From Pinguiococcus pyrenoidosus (Eukaryota; Sar; Pinguiophyceae; Pinguiochrysidales; Pinguiochrysidaceae): a DNA stretch of 64,000 nucleotides. Positions 32,641-43,075 of this stretch are shown here, piece after piece. Location of the stretch: contig JAAMXY010000040.1 of NCBI GenBank assembly GCA_019677205.1, positions 186,001 through 250,000 on the forward strand, in the 5' to 3' direction. The notes below the pieces were generated by a model. It saw only the letters and a list, made by a program, of their open reading frames with translations, was not told where the DNA came from and ran no database searches. The translations under genes were made by a program, and so were the position numbers. The number at the start of each line of letters is the position of its first letter. Position 1 is the first letter of the stretch.

Positions 32641-32682
32641 CAGACGCCGACGCCGACGGCGATGGCGATGGCGATGGCGACG
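32641..32682. repeat. GACGCC / GATGGC hexanucleotide repeat
   Basis: Short runs of GACGCC followed by GATGGC units, translating as Asp-Ala or Asp-Gly repeats in one frame; no gene around it. Confidence 0.8.
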
Positions 32683-33079
32683 TAAACCTTTCGCGACTCG
32701 CTACCTCGGCGAGGCCGGTGGCGGTGTGTCTTCTAAGCTTCTGGCTGCCAAAAGCTGAACCACCACGTTGCATGAAAGCAAGCTTGCGGTGGAAGGCAGA
32801 CTCTATCGTCATCCTGTTTCCACCGTGCCTTGGCAGGCACCACCTCAATCCGCGGCCTCGGGCAACGAAACCCCCGATGCACTTCCCCCGCACCCTCCCT
32901 CCCCCGCCTCTCTTGTGTCGTCCGACAGGGCTCTTCGCCTATCAGCGAACTTGCAAGAAGCGCTGAGTGGAGAACCTGCTGCATGCCTTAAAAGGCCGAG
33001 GCAAGTCTCTCGCCAAGGGTGGACACAAGCCCAATCAAGAAGAGCTATTTGCGGGAGGAATGGAAAGACGGAGCGTCTG

Positions 33080-33625
33080 TCAGCGCGTGAAACTGAAGAA
33101 GACGCCACCTGACACCAAATGGATTGGAAAGCCATGCGCCTGTGTACTCACCACTGCAGTGGCCGCAATGACCGGATTATCCCCGGAATTGAACTTCGTC
33201 TTTGGCAGGAAGGGCACGGCCGCTTCCTTCTCCTTCGGCTCCAGCCAGTCGTTCAGAAGCCACTGCTCGACTTTGCGGTCGTCATCGCCGCGAATTTCTT
33301 CCAGATACTCTTTGATCTCTCCCTTGCGCTTGGACTTGGACACCTCCAGGCGCTTCATGGGCACGATGGCCTTGTCCCAGTAAACATATGCTCCGGCAGA
33401 CAGCACCATCGTGCCCAGCAGCCCGCCGAGAACTGTCGCATCGGGGGCCTGCGGTCCGTAGACGGTCCCACTGCTCGCCACCTCGCTAAGCAGCATGTCC
33501 ACCATCTCCGCCGGACGCAGCCGAGAGCATCCAGGCACTGGCCGGCGTGCCGGGGCCTTCGCCACGAAGCCTTGGGCAGCAGCGCAGATCCACGAGAAGA
33601 CGACTGCCACGCAGGTCGAACGCAT
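33080..33625 (-). CDS. Putative plastid-targeted single-TM protein
   Basis: From ATG 33625 the frame gives 181 residues. The N-terminus MRSTCVAVVFSWICAAAQGF VAKAPARRP has a signal peptide with predicted cut at AAQ|GF and a Phe near +2 followed by Ala/Pro/Arg: the form of bipartite presequences for red-derived secondary plastids. The mature part has one TM (VLGGLLGTMVLSAGAYVYW) then a charged segment (SKSKRKGEIKEYLEEIRGDD, KVEQWLLNDWLEPKEKEAAV) and PFLPKTKFNSGDNPVI. I do not know a function. A GTGAGT right after the codons for ATAV (33151 downwards) is a strong donor, so the true C-terminus may come from a further exon I could not fix; read-through ends at 33080. Targeting call is moderately sure, 3' end is not. 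Confidence 0.65.
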   Translation of the reverse strand: MRSTCVAVVFSWICAAAQGFVAKAPARRPVPGCSRLRPAEMVDMLLSEVASSGTVYGPQAPDATVLGGLLGTMVLSAGAYVYWDKAIVPMKRLEVSKSKRKGEIKEYLEEIRGDDDRKVEQWLLNDWLEPKEKEAAVPFLPKTKFNSGDNPVIAATAVVSTQAHGFPIHLVSGGVFFSFTR

Positions 33626-34177
33626 CGTCGGTCCACGGTCTCTGGTTGCCCGGCGATCCAACGCTTCAATGCGGGACGTGCTGTAGGATGCTCGGCGGAA
33701 CTTGTGGAGGAGGCCAGCGTCCTGCGGCTGTTCTGACCACGTCACCGTCCGGCGGAACCTTCCGCCGTAAGTGACAGATTGACACATTGAATCTTGGAAA
33801 CAAGAAGCGGCTTGGCTGGACCTTGAAAACAAGAAGCTTTCCGGGATGTCACGACGCGCCACCACCAATCAACCCGCGAATCCACTGCCTCTGCAACCAG
33901 ATGGCCAATCCCGAAGCTTCAAAACTTCGTAAGTTACGTCTGTCGCATTCATTCGACCATGTTTCAGGGTCTATAGAGCTTCCACTTTGCTCCAATGAGC
34001 GCCCCTTGCTACGCCTGTACTTCAGCCGCACTTTCTGGTTCAATTCAGCTTCACGTTGGATACTGTACATCTTCGGAGACTCGGCGCGGGCGCGCACAAC
34101 GGCTCACGCCGCTCCCCACGAACGTCTGCGCGAGGCGATCCGCTTGCGGCCGCGAAGCGGTCGCTGCGTTGGGAGAG
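33626..34177. promoter_or_regulatory. Divergent intergenic region plastid protein / four-TM protein
   Basis: About 550 bp between divergent starts, moderately AT-rich from 33900 to 34080. No recognisable ORF or obvious TATA box. Confidence 0.45.
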
Positions 34178-35590
34178 ATGGCGTCCGAGACTGCGCCACT
34201 GCTTCCGCGCGGCTCCGGCGGTACGAACGGATTCCCCAGGGCTTTTGCTCGCCCCTCCGCGCCGAATTTTCGCATCCGCACGCGCGGTTTCTTACTCCCC
34301 TGTGGCGCTGCACAGGGAAGGAGAGAGTGGGGCTGGTTGAGAGCTCGGTGCAGGACGTCCACTGGGCTGGCAACACTGCCTACGTTGTTTTGCTCTCTTT
34401 AATCGCGATCTTCAGTTTGGTACGCTCCGCTTCGCTCGGGCTTCCCCTCTGCTCAGCCTGCTCATGCAAGATGGAACCGCTTCTACCAAGACCACCCTGG
34501 CCTCGACGGCGTGGGGAGAGTTCGAGGCCACGACCTACGCGTGCGACCTCCATGTGCACCTCGGTCTCTTCGCGTACCTTCTGCAATGCGGCACTTTTTT
34601 CGAAAAGAGCGTCACGCTCAACTGCCGAAGTTTGCCCTTTGAGGACATCGCGTGCAGGAACTTTGACCTCATCCGGGCGCTCATGATATCCTCGGCAGCC
34701 TTCAGCGTGCTGGCGCTCGGGCTCAAGGTGCGACCGTCACCCGGACTTGACGACGGGAGCAAGCGAAGCTCGGTCACGTGCGTAGCTCACCCGCTCCCAC
34801 TTAGGTCGGGGAGGCGCTTTCGTGCTTCCTGTATCCCACCATCCGACTGCACAAGGTGACCGGGCGGCGACTGGCAAGGATCGAGTGAAGTCCAATGGGA
34901 GAAAATGCTCACTGGAGCCGCTTCAATGTGCGCAGATCAGGATATACCGCCTCGGCGCCTCCGTCTGCTTGATCTTCAGCGGCGCTCTGGGCTGTGTAGG
35001 TGTCATCATCTGGTAAGGGCCCCCTTCGTGCCTGGCGCGGGTCCTCGCACTTACCTCGAAATGCGCGAAACGCAGGTGTGTCCTTCTGGAACGAACCTAC
35101 GAGAAGACGCAGTCCCCGCCGTTCATGCCACCGGTAGGCAGGCAGTCGGACCGTTTGCAAATCTAGCTCTTCCGACGTCTCATGAAATGTATACGCACTC
35201 ACACGCGTACCCGCGGCTTTTCGCTGCACGCTTGACCGAGAAGGTCACGCCGGAGACGATGAAGTCCGCGACTCTAGGCTGGGCGGCGGTGCTGTCTGCA
35301 ATTGTCACGATTTGCGCGCTTGCCATAGGTAGGAACCCCCGAGGCCAGCGGTGGATGTGTGGACGTTTTCATGGTTGTCTTCTTTGGGAGCCTCGCGAAG
35401 CCTTGCGAGTGCTGCCGACTCCTCGCGAATCGGGACTCATGTCCTTTTCGCCCCAACAGGCATCAACTTGTTCAGGGCCGCGTGCAGGACCGTGCCGTTC
35501 AGACAGGTGGTTCGGATAAAGTCCGGGGGAAACGGCTTGGCCTCGGTGCCCGAAGACGAGGAAGAGGACGATCCGAACCTGCCTGTGTAG
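34178..35590 (+). CDS. Four-TM membrane protein with N-terminal dileucine motif
   Basis: Eight exons fit with phase throughout: 34178-34220, 34316-34419, 34491-34727, 34805-34855, 34936-35012, 35076-35133, 35241-35328, 35460-35590; 262 residues. Four TM segments: AYVVLLSLIAIFSL, LIRALMISSAAFSVLALGLK, YRLGASVCLIFSGALGCVGV and TLGWAAVLSAIVTICALAIG. The first loop is the longest and holds several Cys (TTYACDL, YLLQCG, TLNC, DIAC). The layout resembles claudin/PMP22- or amastin-type tetra-TM proteins, but I see no diagnostic motif, so the family is open. The N-terminus MASETAPLLPRG contains an ExxPLL acidic dileucine motif that in other eukaryotes sorts proteins to endo-lysosomes or vacuoles. The C-terminus is a soluble tail ending in acidic VPEDEEEDDPNLPV. 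Several exons are under 60 nt, which is why no single long frame marks the gene. Confidence 0.72.
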
Positions 35591-36027
35591 GCAGCACATG
35601 TGAAGGGCGAGGAACGATCGCAGCGCGCTTGGAATGCTCGGTTGTGCTCGGGCCGAAAAGACTGCTTCATGAAACACCGCGACGAGTTGGTTCCGCCGAG
35701 TTGGTGGCGTGCGAGGGTGGGCAGGCCTGAGTGCAGAGGTGCTGGGATGCACGGAGTCCTCGAGAGCGGCACATGCCGCGTTTGTGTTTGTTTCACAGTT
35801 GCAGATGTCACACGGGGAGTCGCGATGTGTCAGATCTCCTCCAGGAGCTGAGGAGAGGCCGGGCCTCTATGACTGAACCTTTTTCTTTGACACGCACAAA
35901 CCAGGATCACGCCATCATTGCTTCTAGATATCGTAATTTATCGGGTGTGGCTTTCGTCCGCACCAATCGTGCGATTTTCATCGCCGGATGGCACGTCGGG
36001 AGAAGAAGAACAAGATGTCAGCGGCAT
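35591..36027. other. Intergenic between convergent genes
   Basis: About 440 bp of 3' flanking sequence for the four-TM gene (plus) and Rac (minus). An AT-rich patch (CTAGATATCGTAATTTATCG, about 35923-35942) may contain polyadenylation signals. No gene seen. Confidence 0.45.
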
Positions 36028-36789
36028 CTAGGAGATCGTACAGCATCCGCCTTTGCGCGCTTGCTGTCTGGACTGGACCCACTGCGCTTTCAAAACCACA
36101 CGGATCGCGTCGTCGAAGACCTGCGCGGCGTAAAGGGAACGGAAGCGTGCTCAGCTTCGTGGCCGGCCGGCCTGGCAGGATGTCAGCAAGCTCCACCCAC
36201 CTGCTTGAGTCCGTCCTGTGTGAGGGCCGAGCATTCGAGATACTTGGCCGCGCCCAGTTGCAGTGCTGCGTTCTCTCCCTGCTGAGGGAAGATGGGGCTC
36301 TGGCCGCGGGACGCCAGCTGTGTCTTCGTGGAGAGGTCTTCCCGGAGGTCCACCTGGCGGAGACGAACGATCAGCGTCGGGCCATCTTTCCCCCCCCCGC
36401 CCTCCGACTCCTCCGCTGCCCGCCTCTCAGCACCGGCGTACCTTGGTCCCCACGAGCAAGAACGGCACCCCCGGGGCGTGGTGCATAATCTCGGGCAGCC
36501 ACTTGGCGCGCACGTTCTCAAACGACGAGGGCGAGACGATGGAGAAGCAGACGAGGAACACGTCCGTCTGGGGATAGGAGAGCGGCCTGAGGCGATCGTA
36601 GTCCTCCTGCCCCGCTGTGTCCCACAGGCCCAGGTTGATGGGCTTGCCGTCCACCATGACGTTGGCGCTGTAGTTGTCGAACACCGTGGGAATGTATTCT
36701 CCGGGGAAGGCGTTGGTGGTGTACGAGATGAGCAGGCAGGTCTTTCCGACCGCGCCGTCGCCCACGACGACGCACTTGATGTTCTGCAT
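36028..36789 (-). CDS. Rho/Rac family small GTPase
   Basis: Molecular switch controlling actin and membrane dynamics. Exons 36789-36442, 36353-36201 and 36120-36028 give 197 residues. All G motifs are present: G1 [11 protein letters not shown], switch [13 protein letters not shown]3 [21 protein letters not shown]4 GTKVDLRED and G5 [18 protein letters not shown]. The Rho-specific insert ([20 protein letters not shown]) lies between G4 and G5, longer than in human Rac1 by several residues. The C-terminus is [10 protein letters not shown], a CAAX box (CTIS, farnesyl-type by its Ser) preceded by another Cys that could be palmitoylated; the upstream polybasic stretch is weak. [20 protein letters not shown] is Rac-like rather than Rho- or Cdc42-like. 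The third exon, encoding the hypervariable tail, was found by continuing in phase after the donor at 36200. Confidence 0.96.
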
Positions 36790-37636
36790 GGCTCCGAGGC
36801 GAGTGGCGCTGCGTCCGTAGGCGAGAGAAGCGAATGTGCCGCGAGACAGCAGAAGACACGGGGTTGCGACGAAGTGGAGTAATCAGTTAGCCGAACAGGC
36901 CGAGTCCTGGACCCTTCCATCCTCCAACTTCTGTTGGGTTTCGAACGTCTTCGATCGTCGACATCTCGCACGTAGCTGTGGCGTCCAACAGCTTTCCTAA
37001 ATTTGCCACAATGTATGGCGAAGCCCATTGGGCAACTGCTGGGAGCAATCCGCCGCGGGAATTCCTTCTATCCGCGTGAAATTAAGGGGCATAGGCAGAT
37101 TCTGATCGCTCCGAAGGATCATTTGTCACGTCGTTCCAACGGCTCGTGGCAAGTGCGCGGCGTTGGACGAATGAATGCACCGGAACCTGTGGCGTCTCTT
37201 CTGGGTGCACGTTATTCGAACGTGGGAGAGATTGGATAGCGTTTCTCGCGATGCCAGCCAATCTCCACATTCTTGCCTGGTGCCTAAAAATTCCTCTCGC
37301 GCTGTGATATGGCCTCCGCAAGCCGATCTTTTTGAGCGTCGCGCGGAATCCACAGAAACTCTTTTGTCTTTCCCTGACGCGCGTCAGAGGTTCATTGACT
37401 CTTGAATCTTGTTTGGAGTTATCATATCATATCCGCTGAACCTTTCGTTTTTTCTTCTTCCTTTCACGTTTCACCCCTTTCTGGACTTCCGTCTTCTCCA
37501 CTCTGTCGAAATCGTCCCGATGCTTGCCAAGGCCACCCTGAGTTGCGCAACAACAGCAGCGACAGGAGACGGCGTGGGTGGTGGGGTGTTCAGCCCAAGG
37601 CCCGTTGCAAGTTCGTCCGCAGACGCGTGGCGATGC
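36790..37636. other. Intergenic, upstream of Rac and downstream of HIT-like gene
   Basis: About 850 bp. A CCCATTGGG word lies at 37024-37032 about 240 bp upstream of the Rac start. 37400-37500 is pyrimidine-rich and AT-richer. No coding region recognised. Confidence 0.5.
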
Positions 37637-38817
37637 TCAGCTGCTCGTTCCCTTTATGTGCGCATGCTCGCGCCATCTCCTCTCGAAGGCCTCCGCGTTC
37701 ACCCAGATCTTCAGGTGGAGATGACTCAGATTCTGAAAGCTCCCGGCATTGATGCGAATGTCTTGCAGATCCGCGTCCTCAAGCCCGTTCTCTCCGAGGC
37801 ATCGCGCCACACTCTGCCAGAGCTCGGAGAAGTGATCGGCTGGCAACTCCGTCATGTATCGCACCAGATACTTGGGACAGATGACGAGCACGGGCCGTCC
37901 CTGCAGGGGCCGCACGAGAGCGAAGTGAGCACCGGCTGCATCCGTCCTCGCTCCAGGGCTCCCCCAGCTTGGCTCTACGAGCGTAGTCTGGCGAAGGCGC
38001 AGGGCCGATGTACCTGCGCGTCGAGGAAGGTCCGAAAGTTCTCCGACTCGTACACGAGCAGGTCCTTTGGTGTCAGCGACGACGTGACCTGGCGTTTCGA
38101 CACATCGGGGAAGTCATGACACGTGGGACGGGAGCCGAGACACCAGTCGACTTCGATGCGACTTCGCACCTCTTTCCCCGCGCCGTCGGTGTACTTGATC
38201 GGCAGATCCATCGCGAACGCCGGGTTCTCCGCCTCCGGAAGATCCGCCGGCCGCTTGGTCCGTGCGGAATCGGTCACCGCGAGCACCATCCATCCAGCTT
38301 GCTCCATGAGCCTTTCAACCTCGCCTCCGGGCAGCGGCCGCCGGGCCTTCCCTGGAAACCTCGGGTGCGTCACCGGCAGAACCCGCAGGTGGTAGTCCTT
38401 CACCCCGTTCTCCTCTTCCAAAAACGCCAAGAAGCTCTTCATCGACTGCAGCATCTCCTCGCTGGAGAGCTTCCCAACAAGGCTGCGGCCCGAACTGCGC
38501 AACGCGGGCGCCATCAGCGTCTCCTGCCGGCTGCCATCGCTCAGCGTCTCCATTGCGAAGAGCTGCCGGCGCTCTTCCGCGAGCCTCCCGGTGCTGCTGT
38601 CGCTCTCGCAAGTCGCCTCTCTGCAGTGCAGCAAAGCGCCTGAGCATCCTGGGCGGAGCCAAAGGCTCTCGACGAGTGGAGGAGCGCACCGTTGTGGATC
38701 CCTTGCAGCGCAAAAGAGGAGCGAAGCGGTCGCCACGAAACTGGGAGGTCGCCACGCGCGGCCGCTCCGCAGCACTGCAGCCAGCACGCACATCCTCAGG
38801 CCGCCCCAGCCAAGCAT
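37637..38817 (-). CDS. HIT-like (histidine triad superfamily) protein
   Basis: Exon 1 38817-38014 and exon 2 from 37972 (or 37987) to 37637 give 379-384 residues. The C-terminal ~150 residues resemble a HIT domain: LLVYESENFRTFLDAQ, then GRPVLVICPKYLVRYMTELP, DLQDIRINAGSFQNLSHLHL and KIWV. The triad reads HLHLK, with Lys in place of the third His, so hydrolase activity towards nucleotides may be altered or lost. The N-terminal half (about 1-200) is unrecognised; it starts with a hydrophobic, Arg-containing leader (MCVLAAVLRSGRAWRPPSFV) that may be a targeting peptide and contains LRVLPVTHPRFPGKARRPLP. The intron is 41 nt with acceptor GTAGAG, or 26 nt with acceptor CGCCAG; the former is more plausible. 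Start uses the ATG at 38817; the frame is open further upstream but without an ATG I trust. Confidence 0.68.
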
Positions 38818-39120
38818 CGAGCTCAGCCGAGGGAGAAGGGCGCTGCCGGACCGATCGCCAGGCCCCAGCGCCTCACCTTTGCAGGGAAGGCGTTGGTCTT
38901 CCCGAGTGTGACAGACGGAGCTTTGGAGGTTGCGACGCACGACGGCGGCGACGCACGATTTGGTGACGTGGTGCGGCGCAAGCAGAAGACAGAAACCATG
39001 GCTGTTCTTTCTCATGAGACATAGCCTACATGCTTTTCATGGGACATGACGCTGTCTCGCTTGGCGGTCGAGAGCGAGAGAGAGACGAACTACATCGAGA
39101 CCCTGCTCTTGGGCGACCCC
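38818..39120. other. Intergenic
   Basis: About 300 bp between two minus-strand genes: 3' flank of the TRP-like gene and promoter of the HIT-like gene. Nothing else seen. Confidence 0.4.
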
Positions 39121-42100
39121 TTACGGGCGGATTCGGGGATCCGCGCGAGGGTAGTACGTGTCGGGACTCCGTTGGCGGCCGCCGCAGCGGCCCTCTCCCT
39201 CACTGTGAGCTGCGAAGAAAGCGCTGTGACGCGAGAAGATAGTCGTCAGGCCCCCGTTGCCGCAACTGCCCCACCGAGATCGACAGCACGAGGCACTGAA
39301 CTTCGCACCTTTCTTCTTCATCATGGCTCCGGCGACTCCGAGCTCAAGGTGTCGCATGCTCTCCATGAAGTGGTCGCGAAGCAGCTGCATCGCCTGCGTC
39401 TCCTCTTCGTCGGATTCGTCCACCGCGTTCGTCCACACCCACGTGCAGTCATGAGAGAACTCGAACCCGCGGGCGAGCGCATCCGTGTCGATGGCCGTGT
39501 TGTTCTCCACGGGAATCGCGTGGAAGGACCGGATGGACGCGTCGCGGAGCAGCTCGTTGCGCTGGTCTAGGGGCACCGACGCCTGAACCTCCAGGATGTA
39601 CCGCGCCCAGATCAGCAGATACTCTTCGGTGGCTTGATACTGCACCGAGTCGTACGTGTTGACCTGGAGGAGCGTGGACGATGAGCAAGGGCTCACGGTT
39701 TGCGCCATCCGCCTTCCGTTGTCTTCCCTCCCCCGGGGACGCACGTACCAGCATCGCAATCACAAGATTGATCAAAAGCAAGGGCATGAACAGAAGCATC
39801 AGCACGTAGACAAACTGGGGAACGGCGCCGGCGTCGTCGATGGCGTCTCGGATCCTATCGCCGTCACCAAGGATGAACTGCTCGAGCACGTTCCGGAGAA
39901 TGCTCCAGAAGCTGCCAAGCTGCGCCTCGGAGAAGCGAATGTAGAAGGCGAGGCTGAAGGCGAGCCAGAACACGAGGAAGAAGGAGAAGAAGATGCCCAT
40001 CGCCGAAGTCATGCGGAAGATCGTCTGGATATACGGACCTGCCAGACCGCCAGATGGGGCAACACATCAGGAACTCGAACCGAAAGGGCCGGAAACCAAG
40101 GAGCCCGGGCGTGCCGCATGGAGCGTGCTTGCTACGGTGACCTACCGATGAACTTGAACAAGGACAAGAACTTGAGCGTACGGAAGAAGAAGACGAGCGT
40201 GGTGAGCATGATAACCTCGGAGACGCCATCGGAGTTCGAGAAGCGGGAACTGCCCGGCCCGTCCACCGCAAATGCACCGATCACAATGAGCGCCACGACA
40301 GACGTGGTGACGTAGAGGATGATCTCCAGGTAGTTCCAAGGGTCGGTCCAGTAGTCCGACAGGAGTACCGTCCTTCCCAAGGCGGTCCTGTAGATCGATG
40401 TGGCGTCTTTCCACTGGCCAAACTCGCTGCGGAGGTTCTTGCAGGCAACGCCGACAACGCCGACGCCCAGTAGGATGGTGAAGATCTCGAAGATCACGCC
40501 TCGGCCCTGGTAGTGCAGCATCATCACGAACGCGACGTAGATGCCGAGGTCCAGGAAGTGGAAGGCCGTGTCGACGAGCGAGCTGCTTCGCGCGAAGGCA
40601 TCCCATCGAAGGGCGAAGTACTCGTGAACCAGGGGATGCCTGAGCAGGTCGGTGGCCTGCCTCTTCACAATCTTGCTCACGACGCTCTCGATCCCGTCGT
40701 CGTCTTCTCCGTAGTCCAAGAAGGCCAGGTCGTAGCGCCGCAGCCTCCAACGCACGAAGCGACGAACCTAGGCAGACGCGAAACCCGCTGTCAGCAGCCC
40801 CTCGCACCCACAACAAATTCCCAGGCCCTCCACACCTCGGTCACTTTGGAATCGAAGATCCAGGTCACCCAGTTGTGGATCTTTCCGATTGCCACCGACA
40901 CGGGGGTGTTTCCCTTGTTGCTCGGGAGGAAGGGGTCGCAGATACCCTTCTCGACGAGGTAGAACGAGAAATCCTCGTCACCGGTATCGCAGGTGTTGTG
41001 CAGAGGACTGGAACCATGCGAGTTGATGTGCCTCAGGTCGGTTCCCTTCTTCATGAGGTACTCGCGCACTTCCACTCGGCCGAAGCCAATCGCACTGCGC
41101 AATCGACAACGGGAGGTGTGAGACGCCGCGCCTCTCGGCGGGTTGCGGCCTGCCGCGAGCGGAGAACCGGGCACTCGGCACCAGGAACTTACCGATACGA
41201 AGGATAGCTTCCATTGCCATCCTCGACGTCGACCGGCAGTCCCTTCTTCTCGATGAGCCACCTGACCATGTCAAGCTTGCCGTCCTTCGCGGCATGGTGC
41301 AGCACCGTGAACTGTGCCCAGTCGCGCAAGGCGAGGATCTCGTCCACCGTCTTCTGCTTCAGCACCTGCTTGATGGTGTCGTACTTCTCCAGGTGGATGA
41401 GCTCGAAGAGTGTCTCGCGGTGGGCGATGACCTTGAGGCCGAACTTTCGGCCAGCGCCGGCGTACCCCATGACACGGGTCGTCCACGCATCCGCCTCGCC
41501 CAGCACGCGCTTCTGCACAAATGCCGTCGCCTTGAAGTGGTCCGCCGCGAGGGCGGTGAGGTCGCTCTGGTGGTCCACGACGAAGCCGACGTCCGCGATG
41601 TCCGACAGCAGGTCCTGCGCCGACACAGTCGCGGTCGGGGACCCGCCGATCTTCTTGTAGCGGTCGTACTCGTCCATCTCGTCCTTGGACCAGCCGCTTG
41701 GAATCCACGACTGGTGCATGTAGAGCTTGCCCCCCAGCTTGAGCACTCGGAAGACCTCCTCGAAGGCCACGATCCGGTCCTTGTGGCAGAAGCCGTCGGG
41801 GTCCTGGCCCAGCACGATGTCGAACGTCTCGTCCTCGAACGGCAGGTCGTAGATGGTCCCCTGCACGTAGGACACATTGCCCATGGCCTGCACGCCGGAC
41901 ATCGCCGTGGTGATGGCCTTCTGGACGATGTCGATGCCCACAAACTGGCTGTTGGGGAAGCTCTCCGCCAGATACGCCAGCGTGTTGCCCTCGCCGCAGC
42001 AGACGTCCAGCACTTTGCAGCCGCTGCGGAGACTCTCCTCGTTGTCGGCGACAAACTCCTCCGTGACCTCCTGCCCGCCGGCGTGCAGCTGGCCGCGCGG

Positions 42101-42412
42101 CTGAGGGTAGGTCTTCGACATGAGATCTGGAAGCGCAAGGAGCCAAAAAAACCGCGTCAGAGGTACGGCAGGCCCCTCTTCCTCCTTGGCGTCGAGAGAG
42201 GGAAAGCAAAAAGACCAAGCAAAAAGACAAAGCCAAAAAAAACAGAAAAAACGCTGGTCCGACGTACCATGGTAGTCCTCGCCGTAGAGGATGAAGCATT
42301 CGTAGCCCGGAGACTTCTTGGTCATGGCCTGCTCACTCATGCGGCGTAGGAAGTGCGTCTTGTGGTCCTCCGACGCACTGGAGTTGTTGCTCGCGCGATC
42401 CGGCCGCTCCAT
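39121..42412 (-). CDS. Methyltransferase-ankyrin-TRP-like channel fusion (paralogue A)
   Basis: Six exons: 42412-42268, 42126-41193, 41094-40836, 40767-40146, 40038-39749, 39663-39121; 930 residues, in phase throughout. Domain 1 (about 55-330) is a class I SAM-dependent methyltransferase: QLHAGGQEVTEEFV, motif I VLDVCCGEGNTLAY, motif post-I VGIDIVQKAIT, motif II FDIVLGQDPDGFCHKDR and motif III VFRVLKLGGKLYMHQSW. The GG-ExT entry and QD-x4-HKDR resemble sarcosine/dimethylglycine and phosphoethanolamine N-methyltransferases. Domain 2 has ankyrin repeats (FTVLHHAAKDGKLDMVRWLI, FGRVEVREYLMKKGTDLRHI). Domain 3 is a six-TM channel: S4-S5 region VFFFRTLKFLSLFKFIGPYI, S5 MGIFFSFFLVFWLAFSLAFY, pore region ILRNVLEQFILGDGD and S6 LMLLFMPLLLINLVIAMLV followed by NTYDSVQYQ as in TRPM/TRPC. 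The Ser/Cys-rich last ~50 residues may hide an unrecognised final intron (GTGCGA after MMKKK). Confidence 0.88.
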
Positions 42413-43075
42413 CGCCAACTAGCCTGCTGTACAGCGGCGCAAGCCCGTCTCCGCAAGGCCGCGCGCGTCCCTCTGCAGACGACCGACGCTCCTCCCTGTG
42501 GACTGATAGCTGGGCAGAAGGCCGCGAGAGCGGATTCGTCACCGTGAAGAGGCAACACGCGGGAGAGAGGGCACTGCGGCGCTGTCGTTCCGTGAAGATG
42601 CTTAAAGACGCGACCGAAGTACGGCGGAATAAGAGGCCTCCAATTCTTCAGGTATATAAGGGTGCAGCTAGACTTCGCTCGGACGGGCGGTGCACCAGTC
42701 GCGATCGGGGAAAGAAGTTCTTTTTCATACTTCTCCATGCCATAAAAGGAATAAGATGAAACTATTCCGAGGAAGACGGGACCTTGATTGGGCACTGGAT
42801 CCGTGCATGGATCCAATGGCGGCCAGAATGGCACCGCGATACGCCATATCGAATCGAATAACCGCGAAGATCCGTTCTTGGCCCAATCCCTCCGCAGCCT
42901 CCGTCCCGAAACTGGCACCGCACACATCCTCCGCATCCTATGCGGCGACACCGCCTGAAGCGTTCAGTTTCCACGGTCTTCCCACCGCCATATCACAGCG
43001 CCGCAAGCGGAAGTTCGTCGCTGGCGTCGCGGACGAGCCAGCGCCGCGCGCTCTCCAGATCGCCGCGCCGCCGCC
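42413..43075. promoter_or_regulatory. Shared bidirectional promoter of the two methyltransferase-TRP genes
   Basis: 663 bp between two divergent paralogues. A CCAATGG box lies at 42813-42819 and a CCCAATCCC at about 42888, with GATTGGG at 42786-42792. The centre (42640-42780) is AT-richer, including CAGGTATATAAGGGTGCAG at about 42651-42669, a good TATA-like element oriented to the right. No ORF of interest. Confidence 0.55.

Larger units (their letters stand above)
32045..33079. other. Repeat-rich intergenic region
   Basis: About 1 kb between a small secreted-protein gene and the 3' end of the putative plastid protein. It is dominated by three short tandem arrays (listed separately) and Arg/Pro-rich junk frames. 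Part may be the 3' exon or UTR of the minus-strand gene starting at 33625, whose end is unresolved. Confidence 0.5.

Noticed and set aside
32845-33135. Candidate second exon of the putative plastid protein (acceptor near 33109)
   Set aside because: In phase but gives Arg/Ser-rich sequence without continuity with the preceding domain; left unresolved.
37988-38013. 26-nt intron in the HIT-like gene
   Set aside because: Also in phase, but shorter than spliceosomal introns normally are; the 41-nt alternative is preferred.
41294-42349. 351-codon plus-strand frame
   Set aside because: Antisense to the methyltransferase exon of paralogue A; no family motif, while the minus strand has full methyltransferase signatures.
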